DNA of 64,000 nucleotides from Gracilaria vermiculophylla (taxonomy: Eukaryota; Rhodophyta; Florideophyceae; Gracilariales; Gracilariaceae), in NCBI GenBank assembly GCA_019155205.2, contig JAHNZQ020000004.1, positions 3,097,688 through 3,161,687 on the forward strand. The letters are read 5' to 3'. A program made the position numbers and the translations under genes. Below the pieces are notes generated by a model. The model ran no database searches and was not told the origin of the DNA. It saw only the letters and a program-made list of their open reading frames with translations. Below are positions 54,732 to 64,000 of the stretch, in pieces; within the stretch, counting starts at the first letter, position 1; every line of letters starts with the position of its first letter.

Positions 54732-54804
54732 AGCTAGTAAGGGGATTTGAACCCATAACCTGCTGATTACAAATCAGCTGCTCTACCAATTGAGCTATAC
54801 TAGC
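54732..54804 (-). tRNA. trnT(UGU): tRNA-Thr(UGU)
   Basis: A 73-nt tRNA on the minus strand: acceptor GCTAGTA with TACTAGC, anticodon loop TTTGTAA (TGT) in GCTGA/TCAGC, T loop TTCAAAT. Confidence 0.95.
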
Positions 54805-54882
54805 ATTATAAATAAAAAATGGTATTACTATAAAGTTTGTAAAACCATTTTTTTTAGTTATCTAATTACTATTTAGTCATTG

Positions 54883-55065
54883 TTATTGATTATCTTCGTT
54901 CTTAATATCTTCAGAACCTGAATTGCATTCAGTATAATAATGAATTGTTTCGTCAAAACAAGTGGAAGACCATCCAATAGGTGTTTCTAATAATAAATCA
55001 TCTATGTTTAAATCATTATTTACATTGCTTACAAATTGTAGTGATTCCATATCTATTTCTCCCAT
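54883..55065 (-). CDS. Small acidic protein, not recognised
   Basis: A 60-codon frame on the minus strand between trnT and rpl28: MGEIDMESLQFVSNVNNDLN, IDDLLLETPIGWSSTCFDET, IHYYTECNSGSEDIKNEDNQ. It is strongly acidic, has two Cys and no membrane helix. The non-random, Asp/Glu-rich composition differs from chance ORFs here, which are Lys/Ile/Tyr-rich, so I think it is real. I do not recognise a family. A second start at M6 is possible. It lies 94 bases after rpl28 on the same strand, so it may be the last gene of a trxA-rpl28 unit. Confidence 0.55.
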   Translation of the reverse strand: MGEIDMESLQFVSNVNNDLNIDDLLLETPIGWSSTCFDETIHYYTECNSGSEDIKNEDNQ

Positions 55066-55159
55066 TACTCTCTTATTTAATAAATGTATAATATAAATGA
55101 TACCATAAGTATACCTTAATTGTCACTACTTATAATTGATTTTTGTAAAAAATATAAAT

Positions 55160-55354
55160 TTATATTTTTAATTTAGGTAAAGACTTGATAGCCTTTGTGC
55201 ATATTTTAATTTTAATCCATTTTTTTTCCTTATTTGACCATATTCTCTTAGTCTGTAGATTTACTTGTTGTATTTTTTTGGTTCTCACATGAGAATGTGA
55301 AACTGCGTAACCATTATTTGATTTTTTACCTGTTAACATGCATTTTTTTACCAT
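55160..55354 (-). CDS. rpl28: Ribosomal protein L28
   Basis: A 64-residue basic protein matching L28: [20 protein letters not shown] then [17 protein letters not shown]. Part of the 50S subunit. It lies 39 bases downstream of trxA on the same strand. Confidence 0.93.
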   Translation of the reverse strand: MVKKCMLTGKKSNNGYAVSHSHVRTKKIQQVNLQTKRIWSNKEKKWIKIKICTKAIKSLPKLKI

Positions 55355-55393
55355 ACAATATTTTAAATTCCTTTTTATTTATAATAAATACTA

Positions 55394-55726
55394 TTAATCG
55401 GTATTGGTAATATGTTTTTTTAAAGTACTTACAAGAGTCGATTTAGGTACAGCTCCAACTACGGTGTCTACTCGCTGTCCTTTGATGAAAATTATCAATG
55501 TAGGTATACTTCTTATACCATATTCAGCAGCCGTACTAGGATTTTTATCCGTATTAAGTGTAACAACCTTTAACTTATCCTTATAATCATGAGCTATTTG
55601 ATCTACAACTGGTGCAACCATACGACATGGACCACACCAAGGAGCCCAAAAATCTACTAAAACTGGACAGCTCGATCTTATTACTTCTTCATGAAATGAA
55701 GTATCCATAACTTCTGGTACATACAA
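55394..55726 (-). CDS. trxA: Thioredoxin
   Basis: A 110-residue thioredoxin with active site WCGPC at 30-34 in [14 protein letters not shown] and the cis-Pro region RSIPTLIIF. It probably works in the stroma and could recycle the peroxiredoxin at 9,295 and regulate light-controlled enzymes. Divergent from rbcL across a 324-base gap. Confidence 0.96.
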   Translation of the reverse strand: MYVPEVMDTSFHEEVIRSSCPVLVDFWAPWCGPCRMVAPVVDQIAHDYKDKLKVVTLNTDKNPSTAAEYGIRSIPTLIIFIKGQRVDTVVGAVPKSTLVSTLKKHITNTD

Positions 55727-55924
55727 TGTTTTTGTCTCCTTTATTTATTACTTGAAAAATATTAGCATAAAAAATACCAGATTTACCAATGTTAGTATTT
55801 GATTACAGGGATTGTTTATACTAAATATTTCTTGATATTAAAAAAAATTATCAATACTATAAATAATTTTGCAATTATTTGATTCATATATAATGGTAAA
55901 TTTATATATAAGGTTAACCAAGTG

Positions 55925-55994
55925 TAATATAGGAACCAAAATATTAATGATTGATACCTATATTATGAAGCCCAATTGATATTATTGTTATAAT
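55925..55994 (+). promoter_or_regulatory. rbcL upstream region: dyad and -10 candidate
   Basis: The 324-base gap between trxA and rbcL holds no gene. It contains a perfect 9-bp dyad TAATATAGG (55,925-55,933) / CCTATATTA (55,957-55,965), then a TATAAT at 55,989-55,994; no good -35 is seen at 17 bases. Such a dyad just upstream of a promoter fits a LysR-type operator; the plastid LysR protein Ycf30/RbcR is known to bind this region in Cyanidioschyzon. The link here is inference. Confidence 0.35.
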
Positions 55995-56050
55995 ATTATC
56001 TAGTCAACTAACAACCTAATAGATACTGCCTTAAATTCAAGGAGGAATAA

Positions 56051-57517
<1,467 letters not shown>

Positions 57518-57623
57518 TACATATCTATTCTTTATCTTATGATCAAATTTATTTTTATATTGATGAAAATAAAATATTAATAATTTTTAACAGATACAAA
57601 AATACCATAAGGAGTGCTTAACA

Positions 57624-58040
57624 GTGAGATTAACACAAGGAACTTTTTCTTTCCTTCCAGACTTAACAGATGACCAAATTAGTAAGCAAATTGAATATGC
57701 AATTTCTCAAAATTGGTCTGTTAGTATTGAACATACTGAAGATCCACATCCTCGTAACAATTATTGGGAATTATGGGGGTTACCATTATTTGATATTAAG
57801 GATGCTGCTACTGTATTATTTGAAATTAACAGTTGTCGTAAGCAATATCCAAATTTATATATTAAACTTAATGCATTTGACAATACTAGAGGAACAGAAA
57901 GTTGTGTATTATCGTTTATTATAAATAGACCAGCTTATGAACCGGGATTTGAGTTAGTTAGAACAGAAGATATTGGCAGAAATCAAAGATATAGCTTCCG
58001 CAGTTATGCAACTGCTAAACCAGAAGGTTCTAGATACTAA
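57624..58040 (+). CDS. rbcS: Rubisco small subunit (form ID, GTG start)
   Basis: A 138-residue red-type small subunit: (M)RLTQGTFSFLPDLTDDQI, HPRNNYWELWGLPLFDI, and the long C-terminal extension of form ID enzymes (RYSFRSYATAKPEGSRY) that makes the central beta structure of the holoenzyme. The start is GTG at 57,624, with AAGGAG at about 57,609-57,614; no in-frame ATG gives this N-terminus. A 15-bp hairpin follows the stop. Confidence 0.97.
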   Translation: MRLTQGTFSFLPDLTDDQISKQIEYAISQNWSVSIEHTEDPHPRNNYWELWGLPLFDIKDAATVLFEINSCRKQYPNLYIKLNAFDNTRGTESCVLSFIINRPAYEPGFELVRTEDIGRNQRYSFRSYATAKPEGSRY

Positions 58041-58054
58041 TTTGAATTAAAAAT

Positions 58055-58089
58055 GTATTAAAGGATTAATTTTATTAATCCTTTAATAC
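58055..58089 (+). terminator. Hairpin between rbcS and cbbX
   Basis: Perfect 15-bp inverted repeat (58,055-58,069 with 58,075-58,089; GTATTAAAGGATTAA arm) and a 5-nt loop, 14 bases after rbcS. Likely the rbcLS mRNA 3' end, perhaps leaving partial read-through to cbbX. Confidence 0.6.
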
Positions 58090-58131
58090 TTTAAAAGTAA
58101 TAAAGCTAAATAAGTATAAAAAAATAAGAAC

Positions 58132-59007
58132 ATGATTGATAACACTTTAGTAAATTTACAGGAAGAATATAACAAAACCCAAATACAAGAAGTATTAGAT
58201 GAGCTAAATCAAGAATTAATTGGTCTACAGCCAGTAAAAACAAGAATTAAAGAAATCGCAGCTTTATTATTAGTTGATAGATTAAGAAATAACTTAGGCC
58301 TAGTATCTGGTAGTCCTGGTTTACATATGTCTTTTACTGGAAGTCCTGGGACAGGGAAAACTACAGTTGCCATGAAAATGGCTGATATTTTAAATAGACT
58401 AGGTTATATACGTAGAGGTCACCTAATGACTGTTACTAGAGATGATCTTGTAGGTCAGTATATTGGTCATACCGCTCCAAAAACTAAAGAAGTTCTTAAA
58501 CAAGCAATGGGGGGAGTTTTATTTATTGATGAAGCTTATTATCTTTATAAACCAGATAATGAGAGAGATTACGGAGCAGAAGCTATAGAAATTTTACTGC
58601 AAGTTATGGAAAATCAACGAAATGACTTAGTAGTAATTTTCGCTGGTTATAAGGATAGGATGGATAAATTTTATGAGTCTAATCCAGGCTTATCATCAAG
58701 AGTAACAAATCATGTAGATTTCCCAGATTATACAGCTGAAGAATTACTGGCTATAGCTAAACTAATGTTAGAAGAGCAGCAATATCGTTTTGCACCAGAA
58801 GCAGATGAAGTTCTTCTAGAATATGCGGGTAGAAGAATGAAACAGCCTCACTTTGCAAATGCTCGAAGCATACGTAATGCCATCGATAGAGCTAGGATGA
58901 GACAGGCCAATAGAATTTTTATTAGTGGAGACAAAATTTTAACTAAAAATGATTTAGTAACAATTAGAGCAGAAGATATCTTAAAAAGCCGTTTATTCAC
59001 TCAATAA
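58132..59007 (+). CDS. cbbX: Red-type Rubisco activase CbbX
   Basis: A 291-residue AAA+ ATPase with P-loop GSPGTGKT (70-77), Walker [11 protein letters not shown] (Asp133, Glu134) and the pore loop region [11 protein letters not shown]. CbbX hexamers remodel inhibited form ID Rubisco by pulling the C-terminal tail of RbcL. It follows rbcL-rbcS directly, the usual red-lineage arrangement. Confidence 0.97.
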   Translation: MIDNTLVNLQEEYNKTQIQEVLDELNQELIGLQPVKTRIKEIAALLLVDRLRNNLGLVSGSPGLHMSFTGSPGTGKTTVAMKMADILNRLGYIRRGHLMTVTRDDLVGQYIGHTAPKTKEVLKQAMGGVLFIDEAYYLYKPDNERDYGAEAIEILLQVMENQRNDLVVIFAGYKDRMDKFYESNPGLSSRVTNHVDFPDYTAEELLAIAKLMLEEQQYRFAPEADEVLLEYAGRRMKQPHFANARSIRNAIDRARMRQANRIFISGDKILTKNDLVTIRAEDILKSRLFTQ

Positions 59008-59046
59008 ATAATATGATTATATACAATTATTAATAAACTTGTTTTA

Positions 59047-59075
59047 TTGACAAAGGATAATTTTTCATATAACAT
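59047..59075 (+). promoter_or_regulatory. Promoter candidate for trnC
   Basis: A perfect -35 box TTGACA (59,047-59,052) is followed after 17 bases by TAACAT (59,070-59,075), 20 bases before trnC(GCA). A TATAAC at 15-base spacing is an alternative -10. Confidence 0.4.
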
Positions 59076-59094
59076 ACTTGTTAATAGTATTTAA

Positions 59095-59165
59095 GGCGAT
59101 ATGGCCAAGTGGTAAGGCAGAAGATTGCAAATCTTTTATCCCCAGTTCAAATCTGGGTATCGCCT
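59095..59165 (+). tRNA. trnC(GCA): tRNA-Cys(GCA)
   Basis: A 71-nt tRNA: acceptor GGCGATA with TATCGCC, anticodon loop TTGCAAA (GCA) in an AAGA/TCTT stem, T loop TTCAAAT, T73 (U73, the Cys identity base). Confidence 0.95.
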
Positions 59166-59190
59166 AATTTATAAGATATAATATGTTTTT

Positions 59191-59275
59191 GGGGATGTGG
59201 TGGAATGGTAGACACAATAGACTTAAAATCTGTTGATTTTTAATAATCGTGAGGGTTCAAGTCCCTCCATCCCCA
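59191..59275 (+). tRNA. trnL(UAA): tRNA-Leu(UAA), intron-less
   Basis: An 85-nt class II tRNA: acceptor GGGGATG with CATCCCC, A73, anticodon loop CTTAAAA (TAA), long variable arm. It lacks the group I intron found in this gene in cyanobacteria and green plastids, as usual for red algae. Confidence 0.95.
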
Positions 59276-59318
59276 AACGAACAACATGCCTAATTTTTAA
59301 AATCGCATTAAATTTAAT

Positions 59319-59546
59319 ATGTGTATATGTGTAAACTGTAGACATGTTCATAACTGTACAGCATACTATCTAATTCAAAAACAACACAATTCCGTAAACG
59401 ATAAAAAAAATATAAACAAATTTTTTATACCTGAAAAAACATTAATTAACATCAGTATTAATTATATTGATACATATATGTATTTTGACTGGGATCTAGT
59501 GGAATGTTTATCTTTTATCGAAATGCCTGGTAACTGGATTGTATAA
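59319..59546 (+). CDS. ycf34: Ycf34, Fe-S cluster-binding regulator-like protein
   Basis: A 75-residue protein opening MCICVNCRHVHNCTAYYLIQ, with the closely spaced cysteines (CxCxxCxxxxxC) that define Ycf34. The cyanobacterial relative binds a 4Fe-4S cluster and affects photosynthetic electron transport. The C-terminal half has DWDLVECLSFIEMPGNWI, also conserved. The gene lies alone between trnL(UAA) and convergent ilvH. Confidence 0.9.
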   Translation: MCICVNCRHVHNCTAYYLIQKQHNSVNDKKNINKFFIPEKTLINISINYIDTYMYFDWDLVECLSFIEMPGNWIV

Positions 59547-59587
59547 CAATAATACAATTTAATAACTTATCACTTTTACTATCGCAG

Positions 59588-60115
59588 TTACGACAAAGAA
59601 TAACTCTTAAGTCTCGTTTTAAGAATTTCTGTATTTACGTTTGATGTTCTAGTCAATGCGATCTTTCCTGTACGTGCAATTTCAATAATACCATATTGTT
59701 TTAATAAATTTTCAATAGCAACCATTTTGCCTGGATCACCTGTTACTTCTAAAATTAAATATTCATGAGCCATATCAACAACTTTTGCTCTAAAAATATG
59801 TGCTATTTCTAATATAGAAGATCTATTTTCTAACAAAGCATGAATTTTAATTAAAACTAATTCTCTTTCTACGGAAGGTATATCTGTAATATCTTGAACT
59901 TTCAATATATTAATTAATTTATATAATTGTTTAGTCAATTGTTCTATTGTTCTATTATCACCATTGACCACCATAGTAATTCTTGAAATACCAGCTTTCT
60001 CAGCCGGTCCAACAGCCAAACTTTCTATATTAAATCCACGTCTAGCAAACAATCCAGCAATCCTAGATAAAACTCCAGCTTCATCTTGTACAAGAACAGA
60101 TAAGGTATGTTTCAT
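59588..60115 (-). CDS. ilvH: Acetolactate synthase regulatory (small) subunit
   Basis: A 175-residue protein with an N-terminal ACT domain ([20 protein letters not shown] then [12 protein letters not shown]) and the C-terminal IlvH domain ([20 protein letters not shown]). It conveys valine feedback to the catalytic subunit in branched-chain amino acid synthesis. The catalytic ilvB is not in the window. Divergent from infC. Confidence 0.96.
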   Translation of the reverse strand: MKHTLSVLVQDEAGVLSRIAGLFARRGFNIESLAVGPAEKAGISRITMVVNGDNRTIEQLTKQLYKLINILKVQDITDIPSVERELVLIKIHALLENRSSILEIAHIFRAKVVDMAHEYLILEVTGDPGKMVAIENLLKQYGIIEIARTGKIALTRTSNVNTEILKTRLKSYSLS

Positions 60116-60241
60116 AAAATATTATGTTATGTAAGTTTATATTAAAATCAAATTTATTATTATTATCTATGTAATGTTATAATAATTTGCATATATTTCA
60201 CAATATTATTTATAAACCTAAAAATAGGCAACTGACTATCT

Positions 60242-60787
60242 GTGTTAGATAAATCGAAAAAAGAAAGAAAAAGAAATGAAACAGAGCCGTTAATAAACGA
60301 ACGAATTAGGTATAATCAAATACGTTTGATTGGTGTTTCCGGATCTCAATTAGGCATATACTCATCGGGCGAAGCTTTGAATATGGCATTAAATGCAGGT
60401 TTAGACTTAGTATTAATTAGTGAAAAATCTAATCCTCCTGTATGTCGTATTATAGATTATGGAAAGTACAAATTTACTCAAGAAAAAAAAGCTAAAGAAG
60501 CAAAGAAAAAACAACATAATGTTACAATAAAAGAAGTAAAGATGAGATATAAAATAGATGTACATGATTATAATGTACGTATTAGTCAAGCGCTACGTTT
60601 TTTAAAAAGCGGTGATAAGGTTAAAGCAAATGTAATATTCAGAGGAAGAGAAATTCAACACGCTAAATTAGCAATTGAATTATTAAACAAAATGGCAGAA
60701 GATTTAAATCACATCGCAGAAATTCAACAACCACCTGCAAAGGATGGTAAAAATATAGTTATGATTTTATCACCTAAAAAAGTCTAA
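60242..60787 (+). CDS. infC: Translation initiation factor IF-3 (GTG start)
   Basis: A 181-residue IF-3: [20 protein letters not shown] opens the N-terminal domain, [20 protein letters not shown] is the linker motif, and [20 protein letters not shown] marks the C-terminal domain. The start is GTG at 60,242; an in-frame TGA lies three codons upstream and the next ATG is about 45 codons in. It keeps ribosomal subunits apart and checks initiation. Rps4 follows after 104 bases. Confidence 0.94.
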   Translation: MLDKSKKERKRNETEPLINERIRYNQIRLIGVSGSQLGIYSSGEALNMALNAGLDLVLISEKSNPPVCRIIDYGKYKFTQEKKAKEAKKKQHNVTIKEVKMRYKIDVHDYNVRISQALRFLKSGDKVKANVIFRGREIQHAKLAIELLNKMAEDLNHIAEIQQPPAKDGKNIVMILSPKKV

Positions 60788-60891
60788 TAATAAAATTATA
60801 TACTTGGATTTGGTGTAAGTTCAGGTCATTCTACTCATATACTTATTTAAACAAGCATACTAATTTAGTATTTAAACATAAGGATCTAAAA

Positions 60892-61497
60892 ATGTCTCGT
60901 TATAGAGGACCTAGACTAAGGATATCTAGAAGATTAGGTGATTTACCTGGCTTAACTCGTAAAACATCAAAAAAACTTACTCCTGCAGGTGAACATGGTC
61001 AACAATTACGTAAGCCTTCAGAATATTCTTTAAGACTAGAAGAAAAACAAAAACTGAGATTTAATTATGGATTAACTGAAAAACAACTCTCTAAATATAT
61101 TAAAATAGCTAAGAAGGTTACCGGTTCAACTGGCTTAATATTACTTCAAATCTTAGAAATGCGATTAGACAATATCATATTTCGTTTGGGGCTTTCGCCA
61201 ACAATTCCAGCGGCAAGACAGCTAATTAATCATGGTCATATTCTGATTAACAATAAAAAAGTATCTATATGTAGTTATCAATGTAAACCAGGTGATGTAA
61301 TTCAAGTACAGGCTAAAAATTCGTCACAAACTTTAGTTAAAAACAACTTGAATTTTCCCACTTTAGCAAGTGTACCTAATCATTTAGAATTAAATACTAA
61401 AAGTTTAAACGCAAAGGTAAACGCTATAATTGAACGTGAATGGGTTGCATTGCAAATGAATGAACTTTTAGTTGTTGAATACTATTCAAGAAAATAA
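60892..61497 (+). CDS. rps4: Ribosomal protein S4
   Basis: A 201-residue S4 with the N-terminal [20 protein letters not shown], and an S4 RNA-binding domain ([20 protein letters not shown] then [14 protein letters not shown]). It starts 30S assembly. Convergent with the Tic22-like gene. Confidence 0.97.
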   Translation: MSRYRGPRLRISRRLGDLPGLTRKTSKKLTPAGEHGQQLRKPSEYSLRLEEKQKLRFNYGLTEKQLSKYIKIAKKVTGSTGLILLQILEMRLDNIIFRLGLSPTIPAARQLINHGHILINNKKVSICSYQCKPGDVIQVQAKNSSQTLVKNNLNFPTLASVPNHLELNTKSLNAKVNAIIEREWVALQMNELLVVEYYSRK

Positions 61498-61580
61498 TAT
61501 TTACAATTTAAGCAAGTTATCAACTTTTGTAAATAGTAGTAATTTCGCTGTATTTCTAATAGTAGAAAAAAGAAAAATTT

Positions 61581-62915
61581 TCACCAATTTATAGGCTGCC
61601 TAGTTGTTAATGACCAAATAATTCTCTGACTAAGTATTTTAAGACTTAAAAACTTATTGGAGAATATTCGTTTTAACCTATTGTCTTTATTAACAAATTG
61701 ATAATGTTTTATAAATTGATAAGATGTTTGTGAAGGGATTAATAAAATATTTTTATCTTTTATGTTAGAATTATATTCATTCTTTTTAATAAAGTCTTCT
61801 AGATTATAAATCAGAACTTTAGGTTTACTTGGTATATTGTATTCTACATGTTTTTGTTTAAATTTTTTCCAAGCTTTTAATAAAGTTGCGTAATTCGTAA
61901 ATATAGCACTAAATTCCTTATTACTATGATTTAAATTAAATTTATCACCATAATAATAATTCAACAATTTCACTTTACCATTTTTTTTGTCATATGCTGA
62001 AAAAGGCTCAATAATGTAAATAGGTTGTCCTTGAAAAAAGCTTTTACCATATTTTTGATATTTGTAAAATTTCAAATTTCTATAATATCTATACCGATAA
62101 AGCAGTCTTGATATTTCCTCAAGATCGGGTATTATTCTAAATTGAACATTTGATAAATTTATACGAGTAAATTTGTAATAAATAGATAAAGGACTTAAGA
62201 AAAGATTGAATTTATCATTTCCAGACGAAAACTTATGCTGACGACTTATATATTTCATGTATTCTTTAGCATCCATCGGGTTTATAAAAAATAAACCATA
62301 ATAAATAGGTCTATTTTGTTCATTTAAAAGAAATTTATTATAGTACCATCTATACAATTGATCCAAAATATTAGAATTACTGACGATAGTCTCAGTAGAA
62401 TCGGCTAATATCATCTGATTAAAATGATTTACTACTAAAAATAATGGAACAGGTTGATTATCCAGTTGCCTCAAAAAATTTACTTGTTCTTTATTTAGCG
62501 ATAAAGTTTTATCATGGAATAGTGGAAATGTAATTTTTTTTGGTATAGCAAAATTAAAACCTTTTTTCCAAATATATGAAAGATATGGACTTTTCTTGGA
62601 ATTTGTGTTGCTAAAGTTTAAAGAAGTCTCAATTCTACCTGATAGTAAAGATTTACTAAAATCTAACAAAAATTTTTTTTGTTCATTTTTACAGACTAAA
62701 ATACCTTCTGACTTTAACTGGTTTATATATTTTTCTGAATCTACACTCGGAATAGACAAAAAAATCTTTTCTTGCCAGTATTTATTGATTAACTTTCCTA
62801 TAAATGGGCGGCGAACTAAAGATTGATTTATTGAAGAAGAGTGAGGTTGATAACTAGATGAAAATACATTCTTTGCAAATACAAAAGAATATACATTGGT
62901 ATTAATATGATGCAT
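61581..62915 (-). CDS. ycf80: Tic22-like family protein (ycf80-like)
   Basis: A 444-residue basic protein. A low-complexity N-terminal part (1-60) has no clear signal peptide. The core resembles Tic22: QPVPLFLVVNHFNQMILAD (about 151-169), YYGLFFINPMDAKEYMKYIS, a stretch with VQFRIIPDLEEISRLLYRYR, then GQPIYIIEPFSAY and EFSAIFTNYATLLKAWKKFK, like the paired vPvF and FF..qdA elements of that family. Tic22 is a chaperone in the space between the two envelope membranes, and its cyanobacterial relative serves outer-membrane assembly. I believe red algal ycf80 is this gene; the symbol is tentative and the role in import is inference. Confidence 0.65.
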   Translation of the reverse strand: MHHINTNVYSFVFAKNVFSSSYQPHSSSINQSLVRRPFIGKLINKYWQEKIFLSIPSVDSEKYINQLKSEGILVCKNEQKKFLLDFSKSLLSGRIETSLNFSNTNSKKSPYLSYIWKKGFNFAIPKKITFPLFHDKTLSLNKEQVNFLRQLDNQPVPLFLVVNHFNQMILADSTETIVSNSNILDQLYRWYYNKFLLNEQNRPIYYGLFFINPMDAKEYMKYISRQHKFSSGNDKFNLFLSPLSIYYKFTRINLSNVQFRIIPDLEEISRLLYRYRYYRNLKFYKYQKYGKSFFQGQPIYIIEPFSAYDKKNGKVKLLNYYYGDKFNLNHSNKEFSAIFTNYATLLKAWKKFKQKHVEYNIPSKPKVLIYNLEDFIKKNEYNSNIKDKNILLIPSQTSYQFIKHYQFVNKDNRLKRIFSNKFLSLKILSQRIIWSLTTRQPINW

Positions 62916-63059
62916 AGTTAAAATTTTAGTTGAATATAAAAATTATAATATTAAATTATAAGTTGAAGATAGAATTTATATTATTTTTATTTATTTATCT
63001 AATTACAAATATTGTTCCATAATATTTTATGAGTTAAATAAAAATTATCGAAATAACTA

Positions 63060-63447
63060 TGGAACTGGTGGGAATTGAACCCACGTCCATAATAATATAT
63101 TATATATTATTCTATTACATTAAAACTAATGTAATAAAAAAATATGATTTGACGTTATATAAGTTTAATACTTATCTTAAACTTCAATCCTAATTAATCA
63201 AATTGATTATTGTTGAGTTAAGAGCAACCTATTTCAATGTATCAAATAAGTTTATAGGTTGATTCAAATTATTTGAATTCTAGCCAAAAACATGTGATTG
63301 TTTAATTTATTATTTTAAATAACTTATACACAAATTAATTGTCTAGATAAAGTTAATATATTACTTTTAGCATTTATTATTAATACTAATTAAGTTTATA
63401 TTTATGAAATAAATATAATATATTATATGTAGAAACCTTACAGCCCC
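63060..63447 (-). ncRNA. ssrA: Transfer-messenger RNA
   Basis: A 388-nt tmRNA on the minus strand. The 5' end GGGGCTGTAAGGTTTCTAC and the 3' end with T arm GGGTTCAATTCCC and CAGTTCCA are the canonical one-piece tmRNA ends; acceptor GGGGCTG pairs with CAGTTCC. The tag frame runs from 63,371 down to 63,324 (GCT to TAA) and encodes AKSNILTLSRQLICV. tmRNA rescues stalled ribosomes and marks the products for Clp-type proteolysis. Confidence 0.93.
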
Positions 63448-63509
63448 TTGATCTTCAATTTTTTAAAAATTTTGAAGAAAATTTAAACAAAATATATAGA
63501 AATACTGAT

Positions 63510-63540
63510 ATTATAATAGCATATAGTATAAAAAATTCAA
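63510..63540 (-). promoter_or_regulatory. Promoter candidate for ssrA
   Basis: On the minus strand TTGAAT (63,535-63,540) and a perfect TATAAT (63,510-63,515) are separated by 19 bases, about 63 bases upstream of the mature tmRNA 5' end. The spacing is slightly long. Confidence 0.3.
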
Positions 63541-63657
63541 TTTTTTTTATTTTTTATTAACATTAAACAAACAAGTACAAATAGCTTTAATTTTTAACTA
63601 AAATTCTTTAAATAATTACTAAACTACTTTACAATTTCCATAAATATATATTAATAA

Positions 63658-63730
63658 TAAGCATGGAAGGATTTGAACCTTCGACTTCCAGAATCGGAAT
63701 CTGATACTCTATCCTCTGAGTTACATGCTT
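63658..63730 (-). tRNA. trnR(CCG): tRNA-Arg(CCG)
   Basis: A 73-nt tRNA on the minus strand: acceptor AAGCATG with CATGCTT, A73, anticodon loop TTCCGAT (CCG), T arm GAAGG-TTCAAAT-CCTTC. Confidence 0.93.
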
Positions 63731-64000
63731 TATTTCATCCCAAATCTTTTGAGATAATTATTATCTATTATTATACCAATAAATAGCTTATATATGATAG
63801 ATGAAATGAGAAAAACTTATATAATACATTTGATTTTATAAAATCACATATAAGTTTCTATCCATAACCTTAACTTTGAATGTACGTTTGGCTTAATAAT
63901 AGGCATAAGTTAGCTTTATACAGTTCTTTAGATAAATATTGTATATGCTGTATAGAAAATAATTCTATATAATCATGTTGATTCAGGAGTGTATAAATTG
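63731..64000 (+). other. AT-rich leader, probably of a gene starting at or beyond the window end
   Basis: No gene or known RNA is seen. An AGGAG at 63,985-63,989 lies 8 bases before a TTG at 63,998-64,000, so a plus-strand gene may begin at or just after the edge. A small TATAGAA/TTCTATA dyad precedes it. Confidence 0.25.

Noticed and set aside
54554..54766. 70-codon ORF overlapping the end of psaL and trnT
   Set aside because: Frame-shifted shadow of psaL that runs through a tRNA gene on the other strand.
57670..57924. 84-codon ORF within rbcS
   Set aside because: Out-of-frame shadow of rbcS without independent start signal.
59191..59275. Possible intron in trnL(UAA)
   Set aside because: The tRNA is contiguous and folds fully, so no group I intron is present.
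63448..63657. Possible extra small RNA (RNase P or SRP RNA) between ssrA and trnR
   Set aside because: None of the conserved core motifs of rnpB or ffs is visible; only AT-rich sequence and a promoter candidate.

Overview
This window is a 64 kb piece of a red algal plastid genome, most likely from a florideophycean alga. Four things point there. (1) It combines phycobilisome core genes (apcE, apcA, apcB), form ID Rubisco (rbcL-rbcS) with the red-type activase cbbX, plastid-encoded pyruvate dehydrogenase, heme oxygenase, ilvH, acsF, tsf, infB and infC, and the red-lineage ycf set. (2) The DNA is very AT-rich, tightly packed, and uses the bacterial code with some GTG/TTG starts. (3) A tRNA gene with a CAU anticodon is split by a group II intron carrying a maturase-like reading frame, as known in Florideophyceae. 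(4) A one-piece plastid tmRNA is present. The exact genus cannot be told from sequence alone.

Layout. 1-2,667: photosystem I core genes psaB (5' part only) and psaA. 2,915-9,166: accB, ycf45, acpP, trnS, psaD, acsF, petN, petM, secG, ycf36, trnfM. 9,295-16,818: peroxiredoxin, heme oxygenase, rpl35-rpl20, preA, pdhA-pdhB, petA, tatC. 17,063-20,909: phycobilisome core. 20,993-26,378: atpB-atpE, ycf3, infB, rps18-rpl33. 26,621-42,349: a long same-strand series rps20-rpoB-rpoC1-rpoC2-rps2-tsf-atpI-H-G-F-D-A. 42,510-49,831: sufC-sufB, an EcfT-like membrane protein, trnL, ycf39, ycf41, psbI, ycf58 and an Omp85-like gene in two overlapping frames. 49,971-53,144: cemA, the intron-split tRNA, trnG. 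53,214-64,000: ycf4, petL, psaL, trnT, a small unknown ORF, rpl28, trxA, rbcL-rbcS-cbbX, trnC, trnL, ycf34, ilvH, infC, rps4, a Tic22-like protein (ycf80-like), tmRNA and trnR. There are no rRNA genes, CRISPR arrays or insertion sequences.

How it works together. The genes serve light capture, electron transport (psa, pet, apc, ycf3/ycf4), ATP synthesis (a complete CF0 set plus CF1 alpha, beta, delta and epsilon; gamma is not here), carbon fixation, fatty-acid supply (PDH E1, accB, acpP), Fe-S assembly (sufBC), gene expression (rpo, ribosomal proteins, factors, tRNAs, tmRNA) and membrane transport (secG, tatC).

Most interesting points. Two overlapping minus-strand frames at 47,799-49,831 read together as a three-POTRA Omp85/Toc75-type outer-envelope barrel, interrupted exactly at an A9 run that also forms a classical A-AAA-AAC slippery heptamer. 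The intron maturase is broken in the same way (-1 direction, A10 run). A Tic22-like protein is encoded in the same window, which suggests a plastid-encoded remnant of the cyanobacterial outer-membrane biogenesis machinery. The intron-split tRNA has a class II (Ser/Leu-like) body but a CAU anticodon.
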